Positions 48,155 through 58,425 of a DNA stretch of 64,000 nucleotides are shown one piece after another. The stretch's first letter is position 1. Every line of letters begins with the position of its first letter. The notes under the pieces were generated by a model. The model was not told the DNA's origin. It searched no databases and was given only the letters and a program-made list of their open reading frames with translations. The DNA comes from Bin5 sp965218625. Lineage in GTDB: Bacteria > Chloroflexota > Anaerolineae > Caldilineales > Caldilineaceae. The stretch is taken from assembly GCA_965218625.1 (NCBI GenBank), contig CBDCLG010000012.1:124001-188000 (forward strand), written 5' to 3'. Made by a program: the position numbers and the translations under genes.

Positions 48155-49230
48155 ATGCAACTCGGCTATTTTCTAATGCCTCTTCACCCGCCGGAGAAGG
48201 ACCGAACGCTATGCTTCGAAGAGGACCTTGAGCTGATCGAGCGGGCGGAGGCGCTGGGCTATACCGAAGCCTGGGTCGGCCAGCATCACACGGTCGCGTG
48301 GGAGCCGATCCCCGCCAACGATCTGTTTATCGCCCATGCAATGGCCCGTACGAACACGATCAAGTTCGGCACCGGCGTAACGATTGCTCCGCTTCATCAT
48401 CCGGCCAATGTAGCCGTCCGGCTGGCGCTGCTGGACCACCTCTCGCGGGGCAGGCTGATGTGCGGTTTCGGCCAGACAGCCATTCCGACCGATATCAGCC
48501 TTTTTGATCTGCCGCGTGATCCGGGCAGGTTGGGGCTGATGACGGTTGAAGGGATCGACATGGTGCTGGAGCTGTGGACCAGGGACGCGCCCTTCGACCT
48601 GAAGGGCGAGTTCTGGCGCATTTGCATCGACGAGACACGCCCGGAGATCGCGATGGGGCAGCTGCTGCGCCCCTACCAGAAGCCCCATCCCCCGCTGGCG
48701 ATGGCGATCGTTAAAGGGGCATCGATGGCAGCGCGCATGGCCGGTCAGCGCGGCTTTCTGCCGATCAGCTCGAATTTGGTGCCGGCTTCGACTTTGCCGC
48801 TCCATTGGGAAACATACTGCGCGGCGCGCGCGAGGCGGGTCGCGACGAGCCGGACCGGAAGGTCTGGCGGGTGGCGCGCAACGTGTTTGTGGGCGAAACA
48901 ACGGAGGAGGCGCTCGACTTCGCGCTGAACAGCGCCTTTGCCCGCTCGTTTGACTATCTGATCAAGCTGATCGGGCCCGGTCGCGTGAACAGTATGAAGG
49001 AGGACCCGGAGATGGCGGACGAGGAGCTGAACGCGGAGTACCTTGTGCGGCGTCTCGCGATCGTTGGCGATGTAGAGGAATGTATCCGCCGCCTGAAGGA
49101 GGTGCAGGAGCTTGCGGGCGGATTCGGGACACTTCTGGCCATCGCGCATGACTGGGACGACAAGGCTCGCTGGCTGCGCTCGATGGAACTGCTCAAAGAA
49201 GAGGTAGCGCCCGCGCTGGCGGACAGTTGA
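48155..49230 (+). pseudogene. LLM-class flavin-dependent monooxygenase, frameshifted
   Basis: This bacterial luciferase-like protein would have about 358 residues. MQLGYFLMPLHPP begins it; YTEAWVGQHHTVAWEPIPANDLFIAHAMA and LDHLSRGRLMCGFGQTAIP are family blocks. The reading frame is lost in the GC repeat at about 48818-48832. Removing one CG unit, or adding one base, continues AREAGRDEPDRKVWRVARNVFVG to the natural end EEVAPALADS. This lesion is of opposite sense to the +1 lesions at 37.9-42.1 kb. ATG 48155 has GGAG eight bases upstream. Confidence 0.83.
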
Positions 49231-49540
49231 TACTCGACTGGCGATGAATTGATCGCCTACGTCTCTTTTGGAGCCAGATGTCCGATGAGTCTGGAACAAG
49301 GCAGATTCGCGGATGTCCAGAAGGCACATTTTATGCTCGGCCATTGCGGGCAAGTTCGGACCAGGCCCGTTCATGAGGACAAACTACGCCAGGATCGAAC
49401 GGCAAGAGGGACGTAACCTAGGCCGGGAAAAGTACGCGCGTATTTAAGTCGTCCTCGAGCCACCGTGGCTGAACAGTTCGGGCAATGGCGGAAGATACCA
49501 AGCCCGGGCAAGTCTGCGCGAGAGACAGAGGTAGTCCCCT
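49231..49540. other. Intergenic stretch, nothing recognised
   Basis: About 310 bases between convergent genes. No hairpin with a T tract and no supported open frame was seen. Confidence 0.5.
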
Positions 49541-50806
49541 CTACACCAAGCCAATCTCCTCGTCTATCTCAAACTGGTAAGCGTCAACCTCCTCAGACAG
49601 AACTTCGTCCATGGAAAGGGCGCGGCCGGCCATGCTCGACTCCAGCATGGCGTAGGAGAGGGCCACCGACCGGGCGCCTTGTGCTGCATCAACCTCAATC
49701 GTCCCGCCACCTTCGATGGCGCGGCCGAGTTCCCCGTACTCAACAGCGATCAGTTTGCGATCGGTTACGGGAAAGGGGAAGTCGTAGCCCCAAAGACGGT
49801 CACCGCCGAAAAGCGCGGCGACGATCGGTTCCAGTTGGAAATCAGGGACGAGGTCGAGCAGGCTTTCGTCGCTAACCGCCTCGCCATCTTTGTGCAGCGT
49901 GATCAACTGGCCTGAGCGGTCTTGCGGCAAATCGAGCGATCCCTCGGAGCCGTGAATCTGCCTCGTGAACACTCCTTGCCCGTGGCCGGCGTGGTCCTCG
50001 ATGTACTGGCAGACGGCGCCGCTCTCAAAAAGAAGCGTTGCATAGGAGGCGTCGTCGGCGGTGGCTTCGAACTCCGCCGGCATCTGCTTCTGCCACCTTT
50101 CATAGACGACGGAAGGATTGCTTGGCGAACTCCCGCCGGGCTCGGCGGCTTGATTGCGGCGGACCTGTTCGTGCAGGCGGGTCTGGGCATAGATTGTGGT
50201 TGCCGGGCCGAGGTAGTACTCGATTATGTCGGTGAAGTGGACACCCACATCCAGCAGAACTCCGCTCTGGTTTTTCTGATGCCGCCAGACTGTAATCAGC
50301 ATCAGGTCGCTGCCGCCCATCGTGTTGTGAATCATCAGGCGGGGCGAGCCGATAGCTCCTGCGTCCAGAAGCGCCTTACCCAGGCGATTCATCGGGTCGC
50401 GGCGATAGTTTTCAGCCACACTGACGATCTTACCGGTGCGTTCGGCCGCTGCGCGGATGCGATTGCTGGCGCGCACGGTCAACCCGACGGGCTTCTCGAT
50501 CATCGCATGCCAGCCCCGTTCGACAGCTTCGACGGCAACTGTGTGGTGGTGGCGGGGCGTGGTGGTGATGTCGACAGCGACGACACCCAGGGGTTCCAAC
50601 AGCTCCATCCGCTCGACGACCGCGGGGCGCGTACCCAGTCGATCTTCGGCGTCGGCGGCGAGGGATTCGGCGTTGGCCCTGACGGGGTCACAGGCGGCCA
50701 CCAGCTCGAAGGGGGAGAGGCCGGAATCGTTCAGCTCCGCCAGCCCGTAGAGGTGGCGATGGCCCATTCCACCGCAGCCAACGATTGCAAGAGGAATCTT
50801 ATCCAT
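49541..50806 (-). CDS. Gfo/Idh/MocA family oxidoreductase
   Basis: This 421-residue enzyme begins MDKIPLAIVGCGGMGHRHLYG, the Rossmann motif. MIEKPVGLTVRASNRI contains the E-K-P motif, and GVLLDVGVHFTDIIEYYLGPA holds the catalytic-site His. The acidic tail ends EIDEEIGLV. The substrate is unknown. The first 64 codons and the upstream region are duplicated at 54151-54830, where they are fused to a different gene. A small membrane-protein gene lies just upstream on the same strand. Confidence 0.9.
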   Translation of the reverse strand: MDKIPLAIVGCGGMGHRHLYGLAELNDSGLSPFELVAACDPVRANAESLAADAEDRLGTRPAVVERMELLEPLGVVAVDITTTPRHHHTVAVEAVERGWHAMIEKPVGLTVRASNRIRAAAERTGKIVSVAENYRRDPMNRLGKALLDAGAIGSPRLMIHNTMGGSDLMLITVWRHQKNQSGVLLDVGVHFTDIIEYYLGPATTIYAQTRLHEQVRRNQAAEPGGSSPSNPSVVYERWQKQMPAEFEATADDASYATLLFESGAVCQYIEDHAGHGQGVFTRQIHGSEGSLDLPQDRSGQLITLHKDGEAVSDESLLDLVPDFQLEPIVAALFGGDRLWGYDFPFPVTDRKLIAVEYGELGRAIEGGGTIEVDAAQGARSVALSYAMLESSMAGRALSMDEVLSEEVDAYQFEIDEEIGLV

Positions 50807-51268
50807 CAGTTGTCCTTTCTATTGGGTGGGCGGTTGATATGTGTAAGCGGTCGGAGGCGATCATTCTTCGTTTCTCATGAGCTGGGTGCTTGTTGCAAAG
50901 AAGAGAAGGGGAGCAGTTATGTCAATCACCGCCCACAACCAGCTGTGCGTCGTCGCGGGATTGGCGAATTGGAAACCGACCCAGTTCCATAGCAGGCCGA
51001 CCAGCAGAGCGACACTGAAGTAGAAGGTGCCATTTGCTTCCAGATACTCTCTTGTCACTCCACTTTCGGGCCCGATATCGGCGGCGCGTTTGCGCTGGTA
51101 GGCGTAGTATACGGCCAAGAGCATGCCCAGCACTATCAGGGGATCGATGATGCGGTAGACCGCTTCAGCCAGACCTTCTGAGGCGGGGTCGTAGAATTGA
51201 GACCCGATGTATTGTACGTAGACGACGACTGCCAGCACCCTCAGGTATACCCAGAAAATCAGTCTCAC
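50615..51268. repeat. Segmental duplication, copy 1
   Basis: This stretch, the 5' part of the Gfo/Idh gene plus the small membrane-protein gene, recurs in the same orientation at 54151-54830 with only scattered differences. The second copy has 26 extra bases between the two genes. Homology begins at GACGACCGCGGGGCGCG and fades near the membrane-protein start codon. Confidence 0.92.
50861..51268 (-). CDS. Small hypothetical integral membrane protein, copy 1
   Basis: This protein of about 135 residues has four likely membrane helices (around VYLRVLAVVVYVQYI, IIDPLIVLGMLLAVYYAY, FYFSVALLVGLLWNWVGF and VIDITAPLLFFATSTQL). It is not recognised as a known family. GTG 51268 is preferred because the second copy has AAGGAG seven bases before the same GTG; the frame remains open to 51295. 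It is followed on the strand by the Gfo/Idh gene. A near-identical paralogue lies at 54423-54830. Confidence 0.7.
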   Translation of the reverse strand: MRLIFWVYLRVLAVVVYVQYIGSQFYDPASEGLAEAVYRIIDPLIVLGMLLAVYYAYQRKRAADIGPESGVTREYLEANGTFYFSVALLVGLLWNWVGFQFANPATTHSWLWAVIDITAPLLFFATSTQLMRNEE

Positions 51269-51543
51269 TTTGGGTTTCCGTGATGTCTTGCACAATTCTG
51301 TTAGATCAAGGCTGTCAACCTATTGCTCAAGTGCCGACTTATGGGGAGAAAAGTGTTGTTCAGAATTGAGTGCAAACTGTGCGCGAAAGAGTGGGTCAAC
51401 CCTAGCAGGCACTGTTTCAGTTTACCCTACTTTTGCGACTCCGAGAACGGCAAATGGAGTTTTGAAACGATTCCAATTACCGTCGCCGCCCGCCTGCACT
51501 GAGGAGAGTCGGTAGGGGGAGTTCAGGCGGAGGAAATTCTCCT

Positions 51544-53718
51544 TCACTCATTCTGGACCAGTTGCAGCCGGGCCAGCGCCAACTCAAGCTCCCAGGTATC
51601 CATCTCTACAGTAGGCTGGAGGGATTCGAAATCGTAGACGACCATTCGCAACTCGTATTCGGCGGGCTGAAGATTGCCAGGGAGATCAAAGTGGTAGAGG
51701 GTGTCGATCGGCGTCGCCGCTTCCCAGTGGCTGGTTTCGAGATTCATCGAATCTTTTAGGACGATGTCCCATTGGTAAACTGCCTCACCGCCCGGGTTGT
51801 GTAGACGCATCGAAATGGCGAAATCCATATCCAGCCCGGGCGCGGTTTGCCACTGCTGGGCAATCCACAGAGTGCGATCTTCACTCAGCTTGGGGGTCTG
51901 TTGGTTAGAAAATTGCTCCCGTCCTTGGCCCAGTGCAAAACCCAAGAGTGAGATTCCGCGGTCATAATGGACTTCCGGCCCCTCGAGTTGCTGATAGAAT
52001 GTCCAGGGACGACTCAAGTCAACGTCAGTATACGTGTGGATTTGAAAGTAGCTGTATTCTACGCTTTCCTGGTATTTGCCGTACTTTTCCAGCAAGGCCA
52101 GCGTGTGTTCTTCGCCTCCGCCCGCCCAGCCCAGACTATCTGTCCAGTCAAAGACCTTTATCGTGGAAACGCTTTCCAATCCGGAAAGTTGCGTTTCGAT
52201 CTTTAGCGGCAGGTCATAAGAGAACGAAAAGACCACAACAGCCGGCGTCGAGCCGGTATAGAGATAGTCTAAGCCGAAATGTTTATCTGCCAAAGAGTTG
52301 GGCAACAGGTAGGCAGTATGTGGAAGAGGTGAACGGGCGTTTAGGATCTCGGCAGCGTATGTCATCTCGGCGTCGGCTACGGCCAGATATTCGTCTGTTC
52401 CAACCCACTCAAAAAAGTAGGTGCGGTAGGTATGGGCCCCCTTAGCCACGATCAAGGCAGCTACGACGACACCCGCAAAGATCGCGGACTTACTATTGTG
52501 CAAGATAGAGAGGCGTTTGTACAGAAAGTGACAGGTCTCCCACATGCCAACCCCAACAAGCAGAAAAACAGCCGGCGTCGTTCCAATAATGCGCAGGGAG
52601 TTGGGTCCCTCATATTCGTTTAAGGTCAGCGATGCCGGCAAGAGCATCACGAACAGCCAGATCAGAAGTAGCCGGAGGGAAGGTCGCCTTCGCCACTGAA
52701 AAATCGAGAAGACAACACCCAGCCAGAAAAAGGTTGCTTCCCAGGCGGCTAACATGGGTCTACCGCCTATACTGTAGGCGCTGTTGCGATCGCCCTTGAA
52801 GCCGAAGAGCAACAAGTATTCGAGTGCATTGTTGAAATAGGCCCGCCAGGCACCGAGTTGTCCATCGCGGAACAGCCAAAGCTGTTCGCTGCGGATAAAG
52901 AAATGTTCTGGGTGGAGCGCAAAGTGGATGAGGAGCGGCGCGGCCACAAGCCCTGTCACACCTACAAAAGCAACAGTCAATGGCCACGTAGCCAAAACTC
53001 TTTCTCTGGCATTTGAATTGAATGGAATTACAAGACTCAGGCCGAAGAGGAGAAACAAGAGAGGGGAGAGGCGCGAAGGAAGGTAGGTATAGGGCAACAG
53101 GCCGGCGCATATGCCTGCAAGCGCGATTCCCGACCAAGGTCTGGTTCTGCGACCACTCCGATACCAGGCAAACCACAGCAGCGACAGGCTCAGAGCAAGG
53201 AGAAAGGGAAGAAAGTTGGCTCTGAAGGCACCGCGAGCCATGATTGTCTGGTCGATGGAGGTCGCCAGCAGGCCAGATGCCACAGCGCCAACGAACAGGC
53301 CTCGCCAGGGAACAGCCCTACCATTGGTCTCGTCCCGTCCAAACAGCAACCACCCCATCCATAAGACGACAAAGACGGTGCTTGCGCTGGCGAGAGCCGC
53401 GGGAAGGTGAAAGGCCAGAAGTGACCGCCCGAACAGAAGCGTAGTAATAGCGACCGCGTAGACGCCGAAAGCCTCAACGCCAGCGCTCCATTCAGGGAAA
53501 AAGGGGGCGTGGCGTCCTTGCAGCACCTGGAGGGCGTACGCACTGACTGCCCCTTCGTCGTTGATGATTCCGGGCGGGATCTTTGAGAGGCCGTAGAGCC
53601 GCAAGGCCACGACAAAGAATGTCAAGACGACCAAGATCGCCCCGGCAATGAGCGAAAGGCGTTTGCGGTCTTCTGTTTGCATAGCCTTTAAGCCAGTGGG
53701 GGTTCGATCAGGCGTCAT
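51544..53718 (-). CDS. Large membrane glycosyltransferase-like protein (GT39/ArnT-type layout)
   Basis: This protein of about 724 residues has a hydrophobic N-terminal two thirds and a soluble C-terminal part. PPGIINDEGAVSAYALQVLQG just after the first helix is the acidic motif of GT-C/ArnT-like transferases. About 11 to 12 membrane segments follow to residue 440. The last 250 residues are extracytoplasmic, ending in a beta-rich segment with YELRMVVYDFE. It probably transfers a lipid-linked sugar outside the membrane; the acceptor is unknown. ATG 53682 is an equally possible start. Two related tails occur in the window (58.7-60.7 kb and 63.8 kb). Confidence 0.78.
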   Translation of the reverse strand: MTPDRTPTGLKAMQTEDRKRLSLIAGAILVVLTFFVVALRLYGLSKIPPGIINDEGAVSAYALQVLQGRHAPFFPEWSAGVEAFGVYAVAITTLLFGRSLLAFHLPAALASASTVFVVLWMGWLLFGRDETNGRAVPWRGLFVGAVASGLLATSIDQTIMARGAFRANFLPFLLALSLSLLWFAWYRSGRRTRPWSGIALAGICAGLLPYTYLPSRLSPLLFLLFGLSLVIPFNSNARERVLATWPLTVAFVGVTGLVAAPLLIHFALHPEHFFIRSEQLWLFRDGQLGAWRAYFNNALEYLLLFGFKGDRNSAYSIGGRPMLAAWEATFFWLGVVFSIFQWRRRPSLRLLLIWLFVMLLPASLTLNEYEGPNSLRIIGTTPAVFLLVGVGMWETCHFLYKRLSILHNSKSAIFAGVVVAALIVAKGAHTYRTYFFEWVGTDEYLAVADAEMTYAAEILNARSPLPHTAYLLPNSLADKHFGLDYLYTGSTPAVVVFSFSYDLPLKIETQLSGLESVSTIKVFDWTDSLGWAGGGEEHTLALLEKYGKYQESVEYSYFQIHTYTDVDLSRPWTFYQQLEGPEVHYDRGISLLGFALGQGREQFSNQQTPKLSEDRTLWIAQQWQTAPGLDMDFAISMRLHNPGGEAVYQWDIVLKDSMNLETSHWEAATPIDTLYHFDLPGNLQPAEYELRMVVYDFESLQPTVEMDTWELELALARLQLVQNE

Positions 53719-53994
53719 CGGACTCTGGCCCGTTCTTCGATCGAATCCCAGAATACGGAACTTTGTCTTGCGAACACGGGGCTTTTTCCTGCGGCACAAC
53801 CTTTACGAGGACGGCCTGTCGCGGGCCAACAAGACGTGGGCCGACCTCATCAGCGAGGGACAGCGTTGCTTTAGAAGCCGAGGCCAAGTCGGGCAATTGC
53901 CGGGAGGGGGCATCATCCCCGGGGACAATGCGATGGACTCCCTTGCGGGCGACGGGGCGTCTCTGACGATTGTTTGTGGGAGACCGATCAAACA

Positions 53995-54342
53995 CTATGG
54001 CAAACTCTTATCGTGATGGCTCAATTGCTCGGCGCCGTCCGATGTAACCAGAAAGGCATCCTCCAGGCGGACGCCGGTTACGCCCGGCAGGTAGATGCCA
54101 GGCTCCAGCATGACTACGTGGCCCTCTGCGAATACCTCCTGGCTGTAGGGGACGACCGCGGGGCGCGTACCCAGTCGATCCTCGGCGTCGGCGGCGAGGG
54201 ATTCGGCGTTGGCCCTGACGGGGTCGCAGGCGGCCACCAGCTCGAAGGGCGAGAGGCCGGAATCGTTCAACTCCGCCAGCCCGTAGAGGTGGCGATGGCC
54301 CATTCCACCGCAGCCTACGATTGCAAGAGGGATCTTATCCAT
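53995..54342 (-). pseudogene. Chimeric remnant: Gfo/Idh N-terminus fused to an M24 peptidase C-terminus
   Basis: This is a 115-codon open frame. The first 64 residues are the same as the Gfo/Idh protein of 49541-50806, with its Rossmann motif. From 54150 downwards the sequence switches to PYSQEVFAEGHVVMLEPGIY and GVTGVRLEDAFLVTSDGAEQL, the end of a metallopeptidase M24 (Xaa-Pro aminopeptidase/creatinase) with two metal-binding Glu. Neither half can be active alone. The frame is preserved across the joint, so a protein could be made. It marks a recombination point. Confidence 0.85.
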
Positions 54343-54830
54343 CACTGGTCCTTTCTATTGGGTGGGCGGTTGATATGTGCAAGCGGTCGCGTGTAAGGCA
54401 TTCATGAAATGGTCGGAGGCGATCATTCTTCGTTTTTCATGAGCTGGGTGCTTGTTGCAAAGAAGAGAAGGGGAGCAGTTATGTCAATCACCGCCCACAA
54501 CCAGCTATGCGTCGTCGCGGGATTGGCGAATTGGAAACCGACCCAGTTCCATAGCAGGCCGACCAGCAGAGCGACACTGAAGTAGAAGGTGCCATTTGCT
54601 TCCAGATACTCTCTTGTCACTCCACTTTCGGGCCCGATATCGGCGGCGCGTTTGCGCTGGTAGGCGTAGTATACGGCCAAGAGCATGCCCAGCACTATCA
54701 GGGGATCGATGATGCGGTAGACCGCTTCAGCCAGACCTTCTGAGGTGGGATCGTAGAATTGTGAGCCGATGTACTGCACGTAGACCACAACTGCCAGCAC
54801 TCTAAGGTATACCCAGAAAACCAGTTTCAC
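54151..54830. repeat. Segmental duplication, copy 2
   Basis: This is the second copy of the 50615-51268 segment, same orientation, about 3.5 kb away. It has an insertion of 26 bases near 54383-54410 and a few substitutions. One edge coincides with the chimeric joint at 54150/54151. Confidence 0.92.
54423..54830 (-). CDS. Small hypothetical integral membrane protein, copy 2
   Basis: This protein of about 135 residues is nearly identical to copy 1 at 50861-51268, with conservative changes near the start (KLVFW for RLIFW) and end (LMKNEE for LMRNEE). AAGGAG stands seven bases before GTG 54830, the evidence for this start. Four membrane helices are predicted. Changes are few and mostly conservative, which suggests that both copies may be functional or that the duplication is recent. 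Confidence 0.7.
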   Translation of the reverse strand: MKLVFWVYLRVLAVVVYVQYIGSQFYDPTSEGLAEAVYRIIDPLIVLGMLLAVYYAYQRKRAADIGPESGVTREYLEANGTFYFSVALLVGLLWNWVGFQFANPATTHSWLWAVIDITAPLLFFATSTQLMKNEE

Positions 54831-54970
54831 TTTGGGTCTCCTTGTCGGTTGGCGGTTTTCCAAAAGGCCAAGACTTTCAACTGAATCGCGCGTGTGGTTG
54901 GGGGAGTCAGCCGAATCGTTTCCAAACTGGCAAATCTCGTGAAACTGGGCTTGACAGAGAGGTTGCGAGT

Positions 54971-54988
54971 CTTCGTTTCAGTGTAACC
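54971..54988 (+). repeat. 18-bp sequence also present at the window start
   Basis: CTTCGTTTCAGTGTAACC here is identical to positions 2-19. Both copies run into TAACC, which resembles the complement of the IS982-type end TAACCCGAGTTCGGAG. They may mark left ends of related elements; this is only suggestive. Confidence 0.4.
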
Positions 54989-55016
54989 CACGGGCTCGTT
55001 TTTGTTAATGGTCTAT

Positions 55017-55362
55017 TAGGTCGGCGACCGCGGCTATCTCTCCCAAGCTCTCTCTCAACAACGCCTCGCACGGGGACCGCAATTGATTACGCCCATCCGC
55101 AAAAGCTGCAGAATCGACTCGTTATTCTCGAGGACAAACTGCCCACGCGTAAGCGCTTCGTCATCGGGACCATCGTTGATCAGCTCAAGAATAACCCACA
55201 GATTGAACCAACCCGTCATCGGAGCACGACCAACTTCATTGTCAATCTCATCGCCGGGCTGATTGCCTATACTTGGCAAGCCAAGAAGCCATCTCCCCAT
55301 CTCCCTGACAAAGACATGGCATTCTTGCCGACCCTAATCTAACTCCGAACTCGGGTTACCTA
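55017..55362 (+). mobile_element. IS982-family transposase remnant A
   Basis: This is the C-terminal part of an IS982-type transposase: a GGTCGGCGACCGCGG start (GDRGY motif), then NRLVILEDKLPTRKRFVI, TIVDQLKNNPQIEPTRHRS and FIVNLIAGLIAYTWQAKKPS, stop at 55342. The early part is out of frame with the rest. It is followed by the end sequence CTCCGAACTCGGGTTAC. The N-terminal half is absent, so it is not mobile by itself. Confidence 0.8.
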
Positions 55363-55535
55363 GCAAAGGGATGGAGGGGCCGGTCTGGGTTGCCCGCAAC
55401 CTGATCACAACTGTGGCGGCCCGCTGATGACCGGTTGTCGTGGAGTTGTAGCGCTATTGGGATAGCGCAGAGCGAGCCTCCGCGCCGGCGTACCGCCCCT
55501 ATTTTTTTCATGCGTGCGCCGAGAAAGAGACCTCC

Positions 55536-57080
55536 TCAGTTGAATTTCTCGAGCCGGTAAACTGTCCCGTCGGCATAGCTAAGGACGTACAGGTTGCTCT
55601 CCTCATCAATACCGACGCTGCTGATAACACTATTTATCCGTGTGAGGGGCACGGCTGTCCATTCTGAACGACTATTCGAGGATAGCGCCCATATGTCGCC
55701 CTGGCAGAAATCGGCGTAGATGTAGCGCCCTCGGTATACCGCTCCCCCGACAACTGCGCAGCCCAGGTCTCTACCGTAGGAAACAACAGGGAAGGTCGAA
55801 CCCTCGAGGTCGCAATCACCGGTGCGGCTGTCACCTTCGAAGCAGGGCCAGCCGTAATTTTGCCCCCCTGTGCTGTCCGGCGGCTGGTAGCTGACTTCCT
55901 CTCTTGCAGCGTGGCCAGTGTCAGGAATGAACAGGGCGCCGGTATCCTGGTCGAATGCGATTCCCCAAGGATTGCGCAGGCCTAACGCCCAGACTTCGGG
56001 GGCATGGTTGTCTGTTTCAACGAAAGGATTGTCAGAGGGAATGGCGTACGGCTCTGCGCCGGGAGAAACATCGATTCTCAGGATTTTACCGTGCAAGTTA
56101 TCGGGTTCCTGAGCCGTTAGCGGACGAGGGATGCGGCTCGCACGGCCGTCTCCGACCGCGACGTACAAGAGTCCGTCGTGGGGGCCGAAAGCGATCGTTC
56201 CGACAGAGTGAGACGTGGCTCGCTGGTCGAAACTAAGGATCACTTCCTCGCTGTCGGGGTCGGCCACGTCCGGATTGTGCGAATTGACAAGATAGCGACC
56301 GAGAGTGTTCTTGCTATTCTTGTTCACGTATGTGATGTAGAACAGGCCACTCTCTTCGTAGTCAGGCGGGAATGCAAGGCCGAGCAAGCCATTCTGCGCG
56401 GAGACCGATACCAGCTGCGAAATATCCAGGAATGGCTCAGGAAGAAGGACGCCTGCCTCAATGATACGTATCTGCCCCTCCTGTTCGAGGACAAAAAGGC
56501 GGCCTCTCCCGTCCCCTGCATGGGTAAGAAAGACGGGCTTGAACAAGCCCGTCGCTACTGCGGACACCGACGTTGGCAGGGAGTCGCTCCCTTCAATTCG
56601 CACCTCGCGATACGCTACCCATCCCGGGTGTCTTGTGGTCGTAATGAGCAGTTTGTCGATGAATTGAGGAGGATCGAGCCTAAGGACAAAGGTATCTCCA
56701 TCGGAGGAGAGCTTGCTGTCGAATCGGTGCCATACCACGACTCTCCCAGACTTGTCCTCCATTCGGATCTTGTGCGTGGCCGGGCCGGGCGACACCTGCG
56801 CCACGGTAAGCTCTATCTTTTCCACTGAACGCGTGTAGACGAAGTCTATCTCCAGCCACTGCGGTGCAAAGGCGTCGGCTGACTACCATGTTCCCTCGTC
56901 TCCGTCGATTGCGAAGTGCTGGTGCCACTGGCCGTCTGAAACGGTCAAAGTTCCCAAAGCCGCTACGTTCTGGACTGGGGGTCGCTCCTGAATCGGCGGT
57001 CCGGCACTGGAGGCGTGGTGGGATGCAATTGTGGAACAGGCCGACAACGCAAACGCTGCAAAAGCAAGAATGGTTTTCAT
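55536..57080 (-). pseudogene. Sorbosone/glucose dehydrogenase-like lipoprotein interrupted by an amber codon
   Basis: The gene encodes about 514 residues: lipoprotein signal ILAFAAFALSAC, a discoidin-like beta domain of about 130 residues, then a PQQ-type glucose/sorbosone dehydrogenase propeller (LFVLEQEGQIRII, NGLLGLAFPPDY, GLRNPWGIAFDQDTG, GQNYGWPCFEGD). A single TAG at 56883-56885 (after DEGTW, before SADAFAPQW) breaks an otherwise open frame. Restart at GTG 56825 would give a signal-less 429-residue protein from 55536 to 56825. Either the gene is inactivated or the codon is read through. Confidence 0.85.
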
Positions 57081-57328
57081 CGGATCAACTCAGAGGGCGT
57101 TGGAAAACTCCTGCTTGGTAGAATAGGAAGTAGGAACCAACCTGTTCAGACCAAGCATGATAGTCTATCTTCGCACAGAATTCGTGGGTACGCCAGCGAT
57201 CTGACTCAACAAGGAAGGGGAATCGCTTCCAAAGTACTTCCCAAATGAAACCAAGAGCCTTGCTTTTGGTAGGCAAGATGTGATCGAAGGATCGGACCGA
57301 CTTCCATAATAGATGATGGAGGGAAACG

Positions 57329-58425
57329 ATGGTTCGACCGGATTTGGCGAAATGGAACCAGTCTTTGACCGATTTGCGCATCTTGTCGGTGGAAGCTGAA
57401 CATGCGCGCAGTCGCGAGCGTTTTCTGGCTTTGCTCATGATCGCAAGTGGACAGACGACAGCCTGTAGCTGGGCACGCGAGATCGGCCGCACGAAGGAAA
57501 CGGTGCTCAAATGGGTGCATGACTATAATCGCTTGGGTCCAGCGGGAGTGCGCTATCGTCATACGGGAGGGCGTCAACCTTTTTTAGCTTCAAGCAGGTC
57601 AGGCAACTCATAAGCGTTGTCGTCGAAAGCGAGCCTGTCGACCACGGGTTGCCCGGCCACAATTGGACGTTGAAAAAGCTGCAGCTCTGGCTCAAACAAG
57701 CGCTGGATTGCGACCTGTGCCGCAGTGCACTGCACCGCATCTTGTGTGCCGCGCATCTGGGTTGGAAGCGATGTCAAAAACTGCCCAAGAAAGCGGACCC
57801 GCACCGACGAGCTGCCTTTATGCAACGGTTCCACCAACTGTATGAACAGGTATGGCGGATGGAGACACGTCTGATCTATATCGATTAAGCTCACATCCAT
57901 CGCGACATGGATAAAGGATACACCTGGGCGGCCAAGGGCAAACCGGCCTGGCGACTGAGTGACTCGGCGCCGCTCGCACACCGCATCAACTGATATGGCG
58001 CCTACGACTTCGCCGAAGGGCGGTGCTTCATTTGGAACGAGGGTTCCTGCAACAAAGAACATACGATTCAGTTCTTGCAGCGCATGGCCGCCTGGCTGGC
58101 CGATGCACCCGGCGACGTCGTCATCATTTGGGACGGCGCCCCATGGCACCGGGCCAAGTGCATACAGGATGCCAAAGCCAAACTGGGCTTCGCCCTCATC
58201 TCTTTGCCTGCCTACAGTCCCGACCTGAACCCGATCGAAGGTCTCTGGAAGTGGATGCGAGAAGAGGTGACACGCAACCACTGCCACAGTTCGATGCGCC
58301 ACGTCTTTGACGCTTGCAAAGCCTTCATCGACCGCATCAATCGCGACTCAACCTCCCTCGTTTATCGTCTGTGGCCCAGATTCGATCTCGACCCAGAGTA
58401 CGAGAAACTATTGGTCTCAAATTGA
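57329..58425 (+). pseudogene. Decayed IS630-family transposase
   Basis: An HTH domain (CSWAREIGRTKETVLKWVHDYN) is followed by a frame change near 57600, the part KKLQLWLKQALDCDLCRSAL, and a DDE domain with IYID, VVIIWDGAPWHRA and LPAYSPDLNPIEGLWKW. Stop codons interrupt it at 57886-57888 (where Glu is expected before AHIHRDMDKGYTW) and near 57991 (where Trp is expected before YGAYDF). With one frameshift and two stops it cannot make a full transposase. No clear terminal repeats were found. Confidence 0.85.

Noticed and set aside
49465..49875. 136-codon plus-strand open frame
   Set aside because: Overlaps the Gfo/Idh gene antisense and is Arg/Pro-rich.
53648..54016. 122-codon plus-strand open frame
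   Set aside because: No family recognised, no good start signal, and it overlaps the glycosyltransferase start and the M24 remnant.
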